Shown here piece by piece: positions 8,341 to 18,378 of a stretch of 64,000 nt of DNA. The notes beneath the pieces were generated by a model. That model was given only the letters and a program-made list of their open reading frames with translations. It made no database searches and was not told the DNA's origin. The DNA is from Arcticibacterium sp964021845. GTDB taxonomy: Bacteria > Bacteroidota > Bacteroidia > Cytophagales > Spirosomataceae. The translations under genes were made by a program, and so were the position numbers. The stretch lies in NCBI RefSeq assembly GCF_964021845.1, contig NZ_CAXHZC010000001.1, positions 682,001 to 746,000 on the forward strand. The letters run 5' to 3'. Within the stretch, counting starts at the first letter, position 1. The number at the start of each line of letters is the position of its first letter.

Positions 8341-9906
8341 ATGAAAAATTTAAAATATATAATGTTGTTTTCAATAGCCGTTTTTACATTCGGCTGTGAA
8401 GATTTCCTTGCTGAGGTGCCTAAAGACTCCATCTCTCCAGTTAATTTTTATCAAACTAGTCAAGATGCATTATCAGCCGTAAATGGGGCATATGCTGCTC
8501 TTAGAGTAAATGATTATTACTCTAGATATTGGATGACCTCCAGCAGTCTAGCTTCAGACGGTACCTACTCTAGGCTGGGAACTACCAGTGATCGTGGAGT
8601 TATTATACATCTTAATGATGTTGGTATGGTAACTAGTAATAGATATAATATAGCTATTTGGGGAGCAGTTTGGCAAGCAGTAAATAGAGCGAATGCTGTT
8701 TTGGATAATGTACCAAATATTGAAATGGATGAAACGCTTAAAGCAAGAGTACTAGGTGAAGCTAAGTTTTTAAGAGCCTTAACCTATTTTAATATGGTCA
8801 GAAGATGGGGCGGCGTGCCACTTCTTTTAAATGAAACAAATACCTCCGAAATTAGCGAACTACAAGTTTCAAGAAATAGTGCCGACGAAGTATATGCTCA
8901 AATTGTAAAAGATTTAAGTGAGGCAATAACTGTTTTACCAAATATTAATTCTTACGGTAGTAATGATATTGGGCGTGCATCTAAAGAAGCAGCTCAAGGA
9001 TTACTAGCTAAAGTTCAGCTTTATCTTAAAGATTGGAATAATGCTAAAACAAATGCATTAGCAGTGATTAACTCTCCTTCAGGTTTAGACTTAGTGCCAG
9101 ACCCAAAAGACAACTGGTGGACTGGAAATGGGAATGTTGATAATAATGTTGAGAGTATTTTTGAGGTACAGTATAATGGTATTGCTCCTCAAGGGCATGC
9201 ACTAGGTAATAATTATGAGCCTAACTCTTCAGGATATGGTCCTGGTCAGTGGGGTACTATTATTGGGTCTCTTTGGTGGTATAATCAGTTTGAAGAAAAT
9301 GATAAAAGAAAAGAAGCGACATGGCTAACTGAATATCCAGATCCTAGTGCAGATACACTAATACAATGGCAAGAGTTCCGATACCCAGCACCTCATGTAA
9401 ATAAGTATAGAGACCCTCTAAACAAAGTAGGTGATGGGATGGCTTATAATATAAAAGTGTTACGTCTTGCCGATGTTTTATTGACAGCTGCCGAGGCTAT
9501 TAATGAAAGCGAAGGACCGGGAGGTGCTTTTCAATACGTAAATAGGGTAAGACAAAGAGCTGGTTTAGATGATCTATCAGGTCTTTCTAAAGATCAACTT
9601 AGAGATGCTATTTATTTAGAGTTTAGGAAGGAACTATGCTATGAAGGTCAAGATTATGAGGAATTGGTAAGACAGGGTAACTTAATAAAGAATAAAGCGG
9701 CCTATTCTACCTATACTATTCCAACAATGTATGACGACAATGGAAATGTTGTTACACCTTCTGAGGCATTGATTGCCGACATAAGATTAAGACAACCAGT
9801 TTTGAATAACTATGAATTGAATGATTGGAATAGTATCTTTCCTTTACCTCAAACAGCATTAGATAGAAATCCGAACTTAACGCAAAATCCGGGTTATCCG
9901 CAATAG
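8341..9906 (+). CDS. SusD/RagB-type glycan-binding lipoprotein (1)
   Basis: A 521-residue surface lipoprotein with lipobox FTFGC (Cys19), right after a short signal. It shows the SusD layout: an N-terminal block with LAEVPKDSISPVNF and LSAVNGAYAALR, TPR-like helices with FLRALTYFNMVRRWGGVPL, and a C-terminal block with LADVLLTAAEAINES, RVRQRAGLDDLS and IYLEFRKELCYEGQDYEELVR. It caps the SusC barrel and presents substrate. It is co-transcribed with the upstream susC, and a strong terminator follows 27 bases after the stop. Confidence 0.92.
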   Translation: MKNLKYIMLFSIAVFTFGCEDFLAEVPKDSISPVNFYQTSQDALSAVNGAYAALRVNDYYSRYWMTSSSLASDGTYSRLGTTSDRGVIIHLNDVGMVTSNRYNIAIWGAVWQAVNRANAVLDNVPNIEMDETLKARVLGEAKFLRALTYFNMVRRWGGVPLLLNETNTSEISELQVSRNSADEVYAQIVKDLSEAITVLPNINSYGSNDIGRASKEAAQGLLAKVQLYLKDWNNAKTNALAVINSPSGLDLVPDPKDNWWTGNGNVDNNVESIFEVQYNGIAPQGHALGNNYEPNSSGYGPGQWGTIIGSLWWYNQFEENDKRKEATWLTEYPDPSADTLIQWQEFRYPAPHVNKYRDPLNKVGDGMAYNIKVLRLADVLLTAAEAINESEGPGGAFQYVNRVRQRAGLDDLSGLSKDQLRDAIYLEFRKELCYEGQDYEELVRQGNLIKNKAAYSTYTIPTMYDDNGNVVTPSEALIADIRLRQPVLNNYELNDWNSIFPLPQTALDRNPNLTQNPGYPQ

Positions 9907-9933
9907 TTTACTTTTCGGTTAACTTAGAAACTT

Positions 9934-9968
9934 AGAGGATGTTTGATAATTCAAACATCCTCTTTTTC
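9934..9968 (+). terminator. Terminator after susC/susD pair 1
   Basis: A perfect 13-base stem AGAGGATGTTTGA / TCAAACATCCTCT with a TAAT loop, running into TTTTTC. It separates the first susCD pair from the VCBS-cytochrome gene. Confidence 0.85.
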
Positions 9969-10087
9969 TTGAAAATATGTAGTAATATTAAAACGTAGTT
10001 TACTTCATAAGACTATTCAGAATGATGTTTAGCACAGTGCTTATTAAAGAACATGAGAATTATAGTTTAGTCAGATTATTATAAAAA

Positions 10088-11623
10088 ATGCAATTACACC
10101 TAGTCAAATACTTTTTAATAGCTTCAGCTCTTTTAACGTCTTGCAATACTAGCAAAAAGAATGAATTAAGTATGTCTGGTGAAGCATTGTCAAAAGCGTA
10201 TTGCGGAAGCTGTCATGCTTATACAGAACCCAGTTTACTAGATAAAAATACTTGGAAATATGGTGTTTTACCTCAGATGGGACACAGGTTAGGTATTTAT
10301 GAAAATCAAACAAGAGCTAGCCTTATTGAACAAGGTCAGATAACGAACCTGCAAGATGTTTTTCCAGCAAAGCAAGTTTTGAGTAATGAAGAATGGGAAG
10401 CCATAAAAAAGTACTTTCAAGAAAATGCACCCGATAAATTAGACATTCCTAAAAAGGAAGTTGAAATCAAAGACCTTAAAGTTACTATTCCAGACTTTCA
10501 TGTGGCTCCACCAATGGTTACTGCTATAAAATATAACAAAGAACTAAATCAAGTTTATGTGGCGGACACAAAAGAAGAGTTTAGTGCCATTAATATTTTA
10601 GATAAAGATTTAAATTCAATAAGTACATTGGCACTCCCGTCACCTATATCGCATATCAGCAATAAAGGCGACACCATTATAGCCACATTAATGGGAAGTT
10701 TTACACCTACTGATATTGCAAGTGGAAGTTTGATTAAAATATTCAAAAGACCCGGAGAAAAGGAGTATAAAGGTTTCAAATCTGTATTAAAAGGACTTCA
10801 AAGACCTGTTCAGTCAACCTTAGTTGATGTGAATAATGATGGATTGGAAGATGTTATTGTTTGCGAATTCGGAAATCATACTGGTAAATTAAGTTTGCAC
10901 ATAAAACAAAAGAACGGACAGTATAAGCAGCAAATATTATCAGCAGACCCAGGTGCGACCGCTGTAGAAATTACAGACCTAAATAAAGATGGTTTAAAAG
11001 ACATAATGGTACTTATGTCTCAGGGAAAGGAACGTATTGATGTTTATTACAATTTAGGAGAAGGTAATTTTACGCTTAAAACAATATTGAAATTTCCACC
11101 ACTATATGGTTCAACTTCGTTTTCTGTACTTGATTGGAATAAAGACGGTTATGAAGATGTCGTTTATGTTAATGGTGATAACGCTGATTTTTCAAGATTC
11201 CTCAAGCCCTATCATGGCTTAAGGATTTACTTGAACGATGGAAAAGATAATTTTAACGAAGCTTTTTTTCAGCATCAGAACGGAGCTTATAAGGCTATCG
11301 TTCAAGATTTTGACAAGGATGGTGATTTAGATATTTCGCTCATTTCTTACTTTCCAGATTTAATCAACTCGCCTACAGAAGGCTTCATTTTTATGGAAAA
11401 TCAGGGTGGAAAAGAAGATTTTAAATTTGAATTCCGCAGTTTTAATCGAGCGTCTCAAGGGAGGTGGTTAGTTATGGAAACTGTAGATTTTAATCAAAAT
11501 AATAACAAAGGTCTTTTATTAGGCTCTTTTAGTGGAATGGCTATAAATGGAGACAATACAGGTGAAGTTGCTCAAAAGTTTGCCCAAAAATCTCCAACCA
11601 TAGTTTTACTAAATTTCGAGTGA
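10088..11623 (+). CDS. Lipoprotein with one c-type haem motif and FG-GAP/VCBS repeats
   Basis: A 511-residue predicted lipoprotein (lipobox LLTSC, Cys19). A haem-binding motif CGSCH lies at 39-43, with LPQMG downstream as a possible methionine ligand. From about residue 250 there are at least four FG-GAP/VCBS-type calcium repeats of the form DxNxDGxxD: DVNNDGLED, DLNKDGLKD, DWNKDGYED and DFDKDGDLD. These repeats form beta-propeller blades that bind calcium and often other proteins or carbohydrate. The gene sits between the first susCD pair and the second DUF1593 gene. That placement suggests a periplasmic or surface redox or binding step on the released sugar, but the substrate is unknown. 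No sequence feature shows truncation. Confidence 0.75.
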   Translation: MQLHLVKYFLIASALLTSCNTSKKNELSMSGEALSKAYCGSCHAYTEPSLLDKNTWKYGVLPQMGHRLGIYENQTRASLIEQGQITNLQDVFPAKQVLSNEEWEAIKKYFQENAPDKLDIPKKEVEIKDLKVTIPDFHVAPPMVTAIKYNKELNQVYVADTKEEFSAINILDKDLNSISTLALPSPISHISNKGDTIIATLMGSFTPTDIASGSLIKIFKRPGEKEYKGFKSVLKGLQRPVQSTLVDVNNDGLEDVIVCEFGNHTGKLSLHIKQKNGQYKQQILSADPGATAVEITDLNKDGLKDIMVLMSQGKERIDVYYNLGEGNFTLKTILKFPPLYGSTSFSVLDWNKDGYEDVVYVNGDNADFSRFLKPYHGLRIYLNDGKDNFNEAFFQHQNGAYKAIVQDFDKDGDLDISLISYFPDLINSPTEGFIFMENQGGKEDFKFEFRSFNRASQGRWLVMETVDFNQNNNKGLLLGSFSGMAINGDNTGEVAQKFAQKSPTIVLLNFE

Positions 11624-11740
11624 AAATACCCATAGTTTTAATCAATTACAGGGTAAAAAGAAAGCCATTTTTGCACAAAAGTGAACTATAGGAGAAACGA
11701 AAAAACGATCGCAATATATACGTAAATACAAATCATAAAA

Positions 11741-13192
11741 ATGAAAAGACAATCTTATAAAGCAGTTAAGCTGTTTACAATTTTGGCTCTGCTATTTGGG
11801 ACAACCCTTAGTTTTTCTCAAAAAAAAGGAGACCAAAAGACAAGGGTAATTATAACTTCAGATGGCGAAATTGACGACGAATGCTCGCTCGTTCGTTTCC
11901 TTCTTTATGCTAACGAATGGGACATTGAAGGCATTGTGACATCTAGTTCGCAGTATCACTGGCATGGTCATAATTGGGCTGGTGATGACTGGATAGAGCC
12001 AAGTTTAGAAGCCTATGCCGCCGTTTACCCTAATTTAATAAAGCATGATAAAAACTATCCTACTCCACAGTATTTGGCAGAGCACACTTTCCTGGGCAAT
12101 GTAGAAACAGAAGGGGAGATGGAGCTTATAACAGATGGTTCGCAGCACATAGTTAAAGTATTATTAGATGAGTCTGATGATAGACCAGTTTGGCTACAGG
12201 CTTGGGGAGGAACCAATACCATTGCCCGTGCTTTAAAAACTATAGAGGAAGAGCATCCTGAGAAAATGCAGTATGTGGCCAATAAAATGCGTTTCTTCTT
12301 TATTTGGGAGCAAGACAAAACCTATCAAGAATACATTCGCCCACACTGGGGTAAGTATAATATCATGACTATCATTTCTGATCAGTTTGAAGCCATAGCT
12401 TATCGTTGGAAAATAGCACAACCAGAAAAAATGCACCAATATTATGATGGAACATGGATGAAAGAAAACATTTTGACTAATCATGGTCCGCTTACGGCAT
12501 CATATAAATCTCATACAGGTGATAAAGATGGTTTTGTAGATGGTGATTTTCGCTCCGAAGGAGACTCTCCGGCTTTTATGCATACCATAGTTACTGGTTT
12601 AGGAAATTTAGATAATCCTGACTGGGGTGGCTGGGGAGGTCGTTATGTCAAAGTGAGGGAGAATACGTGGTTAGACCCTGTGCCTGATAAGTCATACGAA
12701 TATCCAGCAGGAAGATGGTACGGAAGCAACGGCTGGGGAAGAAGTAGTTTAAGGGAAGGTTCGAAATCTACAACCGAACAGCGTAGCGAGTATTTTAAAC
12801 CTATCTGGCGATGGTCTGATGCTTTTCAAAATGACTTTGCCGCTCGTGCAGATTGGTGTGTAAAATCTTTTGAAGAATCTAATCATCCTCCAGTAGTCAA
12901 ACTTGGAAATGCTAATTATCTAAAAGCTCAAGCGGGTGCCAAAATTAAACTAAGTGCTAAAGGAACTATGGATCCAGATGGCGACCAGCTTTCTTACACT
13001 TGGTGGCAATATCAAGAAGCCGATTCATATGAAGGTGAGGTGCAAATTTTAAATAGTTCAAAGCAAGTAGCTTTTACCAGCGTTCCTTCTGATGTTAAAA
13101 AGGGGCAAACTATACATTTAGTTTGTGAAGTAAATGATAATGGCGTGCCACAGCTTACAAGGTATCAGCGAATAGTTATTGAAGTGAAATAA
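11741..13192 (+). CDS. Secreted DUF1593 / Sde182 nucleoside-hydrolase-like protein, copy 2
   Basis: A 483-residue exported paralogue of the gene at 2946, with a signal peptide ending near residue 26 (TLSFS). The aspartate cluster reads SDGEIDDE (40-47), one residue shorter than TDIGGDPDDQ of copy 1. It is closer to the D-x3-D-D spacing of true nucleoside hydrolases. GGWGGRY, NDFAARADW and SNHPPVVKL are conserved with the other copies, as is the C-terminal beta-sandwich with TMDPDGD. An insertion near SNGWGRSSLREGS is specific to this copy. It lies 117 bases after the VCBS-cytochrome gene and ends at a terminator. Catalysis is inferred, not shown. Confidence 0.83.
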   Translation: MKRQSYKAVKLFTILALLFGTTLSFSQKKGDQKTRVIITSDGEIDDECSLVRFLLYANEWDIEGIVTSSSQYHWHGHNWAGDDWIEPSLEAYAAVYPNLIKHDKNYPTPQYLAEHTFLGNVETEGEMELITDGSQHIVKVLLDESDDRPVWLQAWGGTNTIARALKTIEEEHPEKMQYVANKMRFFFIWEQDKTYQEYIRPHWGKYNIMTIISDQFEAIAYRWKIAQPEKMHQYYDGTWMKENILTNHGPLTASYKSHTGDKDGFVDGDFRSEGDSPAFMHTIVTGLGNLDNPDWGGWGGRYVKVRENTWLDPVPDKSYEYPAGRWYGSNGWGRSSLREGSKSTTEQRSEYFKPIWRWSDAFQNDFAARADWCVKSFEESNHPPVVKLGNANYLKAQAGAKIKLSAKGTMDPDGDQLSYTWWQYQEADSYEGEVQILNSSKQVAFTSVPSDVKKGQTIHLVCEVNDNGVPQLTRYQRIVIEVK

Positions 13193-13212
13193 AACAGCTT
13201 CACATCCAAGTC

Positions 13213-13264
13213 AATTGGTGTTACCAATTATACTTAATAAGCCCTCATTTGTATGGGGGCTTTT
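13213..13264 (+). terminator. Terminator after DUF1593 copy 2
   Basis: Two hairpins in series: AATTGGT-GTT-ACCAATT (13213-13229), then AAGCCCTCAT / ATGGGGGCTT (13239-13262, one G-T pair) followed by TTTTG. The second is the likely terminator. Confidence 0.7.
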
Positions 13265-13545
13265 GTTTTGCCCTATGTTTACTTAATTAACAATTACAAA
13301 TTCATATTTATTGGTTTGAGTTCAATCTAGGTGCTGCTGTTGAGCCTTTTAGGGCTAATTCTAAAGCCAAACGGTTTTTTAAGAGAAGTTTCTATTACTT
13401 TCTTATGTTTTCGAAATCGCCAGAATAGTAATGAAAGTATGCGAAAAGTGACGATTTGTAGATGTTTTCTATCTCAAAAGAAACTAAAAGAAAACAAACG
13501 AAGATAAATATCAAATTTAGTAACAGGAATTACAGTATTTTGATA

Positions 13546-13553
13546 TAAATTTG
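13546..13553 (+). promoter_or_regulatory. Bacteroidota-type -7 box for susC 2
   Basis: TAAATTTG matches the TAnnTTTG -7 consensus of Bacteroidota. It lies 106 bases before the susC start. A good -33 TTTG was not found at the expected spacing, so this is a moderate call. Confidence 0.45.
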
Positions 13554-13564
13554 CATTATAAAAT

Positions 13565-13608
13565 GCAATTCGACTATAAACGAAGCATAACGAAAACAAT
13601 CGAATTGC
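13565..13608. promoter_or_regulatory. Inverted repeat in the leader of susC 2
   Basis: GCAATTCGA and TCGAATTGC are perfect 9-base arms separated by 26 bases that contain two AACGA motifs. It starts about 12 bases after the -7 box, where a repressor site or 5' leader hairpin would act. Confidence 0.4.
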
Positions 13609-13659
13609 GTTTAAAATACTTTAATTATCAATTGTTCATCCTTAATTATTTTAAACTTT

Positions 13660-16600
13660 ATGGCAAAAGCTGTACTAAATCATGCCTTTAATAGGCTGAT
13701 GAGGATTAGATGGGGCATAGTAGTTTCATTTATGATTTTTACATCATTAAATGTTATGGCTCAATCAAGAGTGACAGGAAAAGTAAGCATCGAGAATGGT
13801 GAGGCTCTTCCTGGGGCATCGGTTGTGGTAGAAGGTACTTCTAATGGTACTACCACAAATTCTGACGGAAATTTTTCAATTTCGGTACCAAGTGGTTCTA
13901 GTAATTTAGTATTTAGCTTTATTGGCTATGAAAGCCAAACGGTTTCTGTTGGTGGGAAAACTACTATTAATGTAATGTTGAATGAAGATTCGGCGGAGCT
14001 TTCTGAGGTGGTAGTTATTGGTTATGGAACTGTTCGCAGGCGTGATTTGACAGGTGCGGTAACTTCTATTAAGAGTGAAGATATCAGGCAAGTGCCAGCT
14101 CAAAATCCTTTAGAGTCTATTCAAGGTAAAGTGGCTGGGGTAGACATTACACGTAGTAATGGATCTGCATCTTCCGGAATTAACATTACCATTCGTGGAA
14201 ATAGATCTATTGGAGCAGGAAATGGCCCTTTATTTATTGTAGACGGTATTCAAACAGGAAGTATTGACAATATTAATCCTAATGATATAGAGTCTATGGA
14301 GTTTTTGAAAGATGCTTCATCTACAGCTATTTACGGATGGCAAGGAGCAAATGGTATTGTCATTGTGACCACAAAAAAAGGTTCATCAGGAAAAGCTAGA
14401 GTTTCTTTTAACACTTATTACGGAACGTCAAAGGTATCTAGATATCCCACTGTTTTAGATGGTCCTGGATATGTGGCTCTTAAAAGAGAAGCAAATAGAA
14501 CTGTAGGCAACTGGAATTCTCCAGCCGATGATGCAGCTATTTTTAATGGTCAAGAGCTAGAAGCTATCCAGAATAATGACTGGATAGACTATCGAAAAGA
14601 GCTATTGAGTAACGGTACGCAGCAAAACTACAACTTAGGTGTAAATGCAGGTAACGATAAAACTAAGGTGTTTTTCTCTTTAGATTATTTCAATGAGAAA
14701 GGTATTCTAAAGTTTGACGAGTCAAAGAGGTACTCCTTAAGAGCAAATGTAGATCAGACCATAAATAATTGGGTTAAAGTAGGTGTTCAAAGTCAGGTTA
14801 CAACTAGAGACGAAAGCTACCGCAGAGACCCATTAAACATGGCTAATAAAATTATTCCATTGGGTACCATTTATGATGACAATGGCGAGTTTATCATTTT
14901 CCCACTAAGTGGCTCTTCTATAAGTCCATTGGCAGATGAGCAGCCAGATATATTCTCTAATACGGGTAAGAAAACTAACATCCTGGCCAACGCATACTTA
15001 GAGGTAAAGCCATTAAAAGACTTAACTTTTAGATCAAATTTTGGAGCAAATATAGGATTCTCTAGAGTGGGTTTGTTTGAAGCTTCTAACAGTATAAGTA
15101 GAAATGGTGGAAACAGTTATGCAGCTATCAATTCATCAAATAGCAGGTTTATTAATTGGGATAACATATTGACTTTCAGTAAGGAGATAAATGATCATGG
15201 TTTTACTTTAACGGCCCTGAGTAGTTATGTTGAAAACCTATCAGATAACGTTTCAGCTTCTGGTCAGTCTCAATTATTACCAGCTCAGCTATATTATGCA
15301 CTGGGTAATGCTCCTAATAATATTGCTATCAGTAGCGAATTTGAAAAATGGAATGTTCTTTCTTTTGCTGGGCGTTTAAACTACAACTACAAAAGCAAGT
15401 ATTTATTAACACTTACAAATCGTGCTGATGGTGCTTCTAGGTTATCTGCAGGTAATAAATGGGCGTTCTTCCCATCTGTAGCCGTAGCTTGGCAGGTTGG
15501 TGATGAAGACTTTATGGCTAACCAAGATTTGTTTTCTGACTTAAAAGTTAGGCTAAGTTATGGTGTAGCAGGTAACTCTGGTATTTCTCCTTATGGTACA
15601 CAAAGTACACTTACAAGAGTGCCTATGGCTTTCGGTGAAACTAGTGCACAGGGTTTTACATTCTCACCCCTATTGGGTAATTCAGAAGCAGGATGGGAGT
15701 TGTCAAAAACTAAGAACTTAGGTTTTGATATGGGTTTCCTTAAAAATAGATTGACTGCTTCTATTGATATTTATGATACGCGTACGTCCGATTTGCTATT
15801 GCCAAGAGGATTGCCACCTACCACAGGTGTTAAAACTGTTTATCAAAACATTGGTAAAACAAGAAACAATGGAGTTGAGATTGCTATAAATTCGATGAAT
15901 GTAAGGTCAAAAGATTTCACTTGGAATAGCACATTAACTTTTACGCATAACAAAGAGCGTATTGAGTCACTTGTGACTGAAGGGGTTGATGATATTGGTA
16001 ATGGATGGTTTGTAGGTGAGCCTATTCGCGTATTTTATGATTATGAAAAAATAGGCATTTGGCAAACTTCAGAAGCAGACGAAGCTGCTAAATTTGGACA
16101 AGAGCCAGGTGATATTAAAGTTAAAGACCAAAATGGCGATGGTGAAATTGATGCACTAAATGATAGATTAGTATTGGCTGGTCAAAACAGGCCTAACTGG
16201 TATGGTGGTTTGAACAATAAATTTAGTTATAAAGGTTTTGACTTAAGTGTTTACTTGTTCGCTCGTTGGGGACAAACTATTAGCCCATCTTTCCTAAGTA
16301 GGTATGACCGTCAGTCTAACTTAAGTAACAGTACTACGGTTATTGACTACTGGACACCAGAAAACCCTACTAATGAATATCCACGTCCTAATGCTAACGT
16401 ATCAGGTGCTTCTACCTTATACTGGAGTACTTTGGGTTATGTAGACGGTTCTTATTTAAGAATCAGAAACCTTTCATTAGGCTATACTTTCCCTATACAG
16501 GAAAAGTCATTCTTTAATAGCTTGAGAGTGTATGGAACGGCTACTAATCCGGTTACTTGGACTAAGAGCTCTAAGCTTGATGAGTATGATCCAGAAAGAG

Positions 16601-16662
16601 GCGGCGGAGAAAGTAGCCCAATGTTGAAAAATGTAGTATTCGGACTTAACGTCGGATTTTAA
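13660..16662 (+). CDS. SusC/RagA-type TonB-dependent outer-membrane receptor (2)
   Basis: A 1,000-residue SusC-family receptor. The signal region ends at ...LNVMAQ (residue 35). It is followed by the regulatory-like beta-sandwich (LPGASVVVEGTSNGTT), the SusC signature SEVVVIGYGTV, the plug with LFIVDGIQTG, and a barrel ending NVVFGLNVGF. It has 59 fewer residues than the first copy, and its barrel is clearly divergent. It probably imports a different oligosaccharide released by the same locus. Its SusD partner starts 18 bases downstream. Confidence 0.93.
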   Translation: MAKAVLNHAFNRLMRIRWGIVVSFMIFTSLNVMAQSRVTGKVSIENGEALPGASVVVEGTSNGTTTNSDGNFSISVPSGSSNLVFSFIGYESQTVSVGGKTTINVMLNEDSAELSEVVVIGYGTVRRRDLTGAVTSIKSEDIRQVPAQNPLESIQGKVAGVDITRSNGSASSGINITIRGNRSIGAGNGPLFIVDGIQTGSIDNINPNDIESMEFLKDASSTAIYGWQGANGIVIVTTKKGSSGKARVSFNTYYGTSKVSRYPTVLDGPGYVALKREANRTVGNWNSPADDAAIFNGQELEAIQNNDWIDYRKELLSNGTQQNYNLGVNAGNDKTKVFFSLDYFNEKGILKFDESKRYSLRANVDQTINNWVKVGVQSQVTTRDESYRRDPLNMANKIIPLGTIYDDNGEFIIFPLSGSSISPLADEQPDIFSNTGKKTNILANAYLEVKPLKDLTFRSNFGANIGFSRVGLFEASNSISRNGGNSYAAINSSNSRFINWDNILTFSKEINDHGFTLTALSSYVENLSDNVSASGQSQLLPAQLYYALGNAPNNIAISSEFEKWNVLSFAGRLNYNYKSKYLLTLTNRADGASRLSAGNKWAFFPSVAVAWQVGDEDFMANQDLFSDLKVRLSYGVAGNSGISPYGTQSTLTRVPMAFGETSAQGFTFSPLLGNSEAGWELSKTKNLGFDMGFLKNRLTASIDIYDTRTSDLLLPRGLPPTTGVKTVYQNIGKTRNNGVEIAINSMNVRSKDFTWNSTLTFTHNKERIESLVTEGVDDIGNGWFVGEPIRVFYDYEKIGIWQTSEADEAAKFGQEPGDIKVKDQNGDGEIDALNDRLVLAGQNRPNWYGGLNNKFSYKGFDLSVYLFARWGQTISPSFLSRYDRQSNLSNSTTVIDYWTPENPTNEYPRPNANVSGASTLYWSTLGYVDGSYLRIRNLSLGYTFPIQEKSFFNSLRVYGTATNPVTWTKSSKLDEYDPERGGGESSPMLKNVVFGLNVGF

Positions 16663-16680
16663 TTCTAAAAACTTATTAAG

Positions 16681-18303
16681 ATGAAAAAAATATTAATTCT
16701 ATTTCTTTCAGTTGTAGCTAGCTCTTGTTCAGATTTACTTACTGAATATAACCCTTCAGGGCTAACGGCTGAAGCTGTGTACTCTACCCCAGAGGGTTTT
16801 GAGTCGCTAGTTAACGCCGCTTATGGCTATCAAAGATGGTGGTATGGTAAAGAAGAAGCATATAATATCTCAGAAACGGGTACAGACCTATGGACCAGTG
16901 CTGCAGGAGATGTTTATACCGACCTTACCCAGTATGTTAATCTTCAGGCTACTAACAGGCCTTTAGATAATGAATGGACAGCTTTATATGCTGGTGTAAA
17001 CTTATGTAATGCAGGTATAAATCAGATAGAGAATGTTGAGTTTGCACCTGCGGTAAAAGCTCAGAGAGAAGCCGAACTTCGTTTCTTAAGAGCCTTTTAT
17101 TACTGGCATATTGTAGAAACTTGGGGTGGGGTACACTTTACTTTAGAAGAGACTAAAGGCATTGCAACTACTGCAAATAAAACACCAGTAGATACCTTTT
17201 ATGCTCAAATTTTCGAAGATTTAAATTTTGCTACACAAAATTTGGCAAGTACCACATCTGATTATGGAAGAGTTACTAAGCCAGCGGCTATGTCGTTTTT
17301 AGCTAGAATTTATCTTACTCGAGGCATGAATGCAGAGGCCAGTGCAATGGCAAAAGAAGTGATAAACGGAGGTTTTGGTTTTGAGTTAGAGTCTGACTAT
17401 AAGTCGCTTTGGGATATGAGTAATAATCAGAACAAAGAGATAGTATATGCCGTAAATTATTCTACTAATTTAACTCTGAATGATTTATACAACTCTTCTA
17501 CAAACGTAACAGGTCATGGAAGGGGTAGTAATAATGGTCATTTACATTTCTTAATGAAATATGATAACCTTCCTGGCTTAACTAGAGCTATTGAGTATGG
17601 AAGACCGTTTAATAGATACATGCCTACTCGTTTTCTTTTAGACCTTTATGGTGAAGGAGATTCGCGTTATGAAGGTACCTTCATGGAGCTGTGGACTGCT
17701 AACTCTGGAACTAGACCTGCAGGTATGAACCTTGGTGATACAGCAGTGGTAGCTACCAGAACTACATTTACTAAACCGGCTGGAGCCAACTATCAAGTTT
17801 ATAACAGAAATGATATTTATAATGAAGATGGTACTGTGAAGGATAAGCTTCGCTATCCAACACTTATTAAGCACATGGATGACTCAAGAGCTAGTTTTAA
17901 CGAAGCTCAAAGTGCTAGAGATGCTTACGTAATACGTTTTGCAGAATTATATTTGATAGCTGCAGAGGCCGAAATGAAACTTGGAAACTTACAAGCTGCG
18001 GCAGATTTTGTGAATGTGGTTAGAGCTAGAGCTGCTAGACCAGGCATGGAAGACGCCATGAAGGTGGCTGCTACAGATATGACTTTAGATTTTATTTTGG
18101 ACGAGCGAGGTAGAGAGTTTGCTGGTGAGCAGTTACGCTGGTTTGACCTAAAAAGAACGGGTAAACTGGTGGAGCGTGTTAAGAAGTATAACCCAAATTC
18201 TATAGGTATCCAGGCTTTTCATATGACAAGGCCTGTTCCTCAGAATCAATTGGACGCAGTAACAAATCGTGATGAGTTTACTCAAAACGAGGGCTATCAA
18301 TAA
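16681..18303 (+). CDS. SusD/RagB-type glycan-binding lipoprotein (2)
   Basis: A 540-residue lipoprotein with lipobox ASSC (Cys16). SusD hallmarks include LTEYNPSGLTAEAVYSTPEGFESLVNA near the N-terminus, LRFLRAFYYWHIVETWGGV in the TPR-like helices, and C-terminal YVIRFAELYLIAAEAEM, VRARAARPG and ILDERGREFAGEQLRWFDLKRTG. The last block is a clear SusD C-terminal signature. It pairs with the SusC immediately upstream and ends the transcription unit before a terminator. Confidence 0.92.
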   Translation: MKKILILFLSVVASSCSDLLTEYNPSGLTAEAVYSTPEGFESLVNAAYGYQRWWYGKEEAYNISETGTDLWTSAAGDVYTDLTQYVNLQATNRPLDNEWTALYAGVNLCNAGINQIENVEFAPAVKAQREAELRFLRAFYYWHIVETWGGVHFTLEETKGIATTANKTPVDTFYAQIFEDLNFATQNLASTTSDYGRVTKPAAMSFLARIYLTRGMNAEASAMAKEVINGGFGFELESDYKSLWDMSNNQNKEIVYAVNYSTNLTLNDLYNSSTNVTGHGRGSNNGHLHFLMKYDNLPGLTRAIEYGRPFNRYMPTRFLLDLYGEGDSRYEGTFMELWTANSGTRPAGMNLGDTAVVATRTTFTKPAGANYQVYNRNDIYNEDGTVKDKLRYPTLIKHMDDSRASFNEAQSARDAYVIRFAELYLIAAEAEMKLGNLQAAADFVNVVRARAARPGMEDAMKVAATDMTLDFILDERGREFAGEQLRWFDLKRTGKLVERVKKYNPNSIGIQAFHMTRPVPQNQLDAVTNRDEFTQNEGYQ

Positions 18304-18336
18304 GCGTATTAAGTTTTAGTGTATTTTGGTAAATGG

Positions 18337-18378
18337 AAAAGGGGGGAGATGTGGCTATGCCGTGTTTCCTCCTTTTTT
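18337..18378 (+). terminator. Terminator after susC/susD pair 2
   Basis: The stem AAAAGGGGGGAGA pairs with TTTCCTCCTTTT through several G-T pairs, with an inner GGC/GCC pairing and a run of seven T. This is a plausible intrinsic terminator. Confidence 0.6.

Larger units (their letters stand above)
13193..13659. other. 467-base intergenic region upstream of second susC
   Basis: It holds the terminator of the previous gene, a copy of the 12-mer found at 4731 (13354-13365), a -7-like box at 13546-13553 and an inverted repeat at 13565-13608. No coding frame is convincing. Confidence 0.6.
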
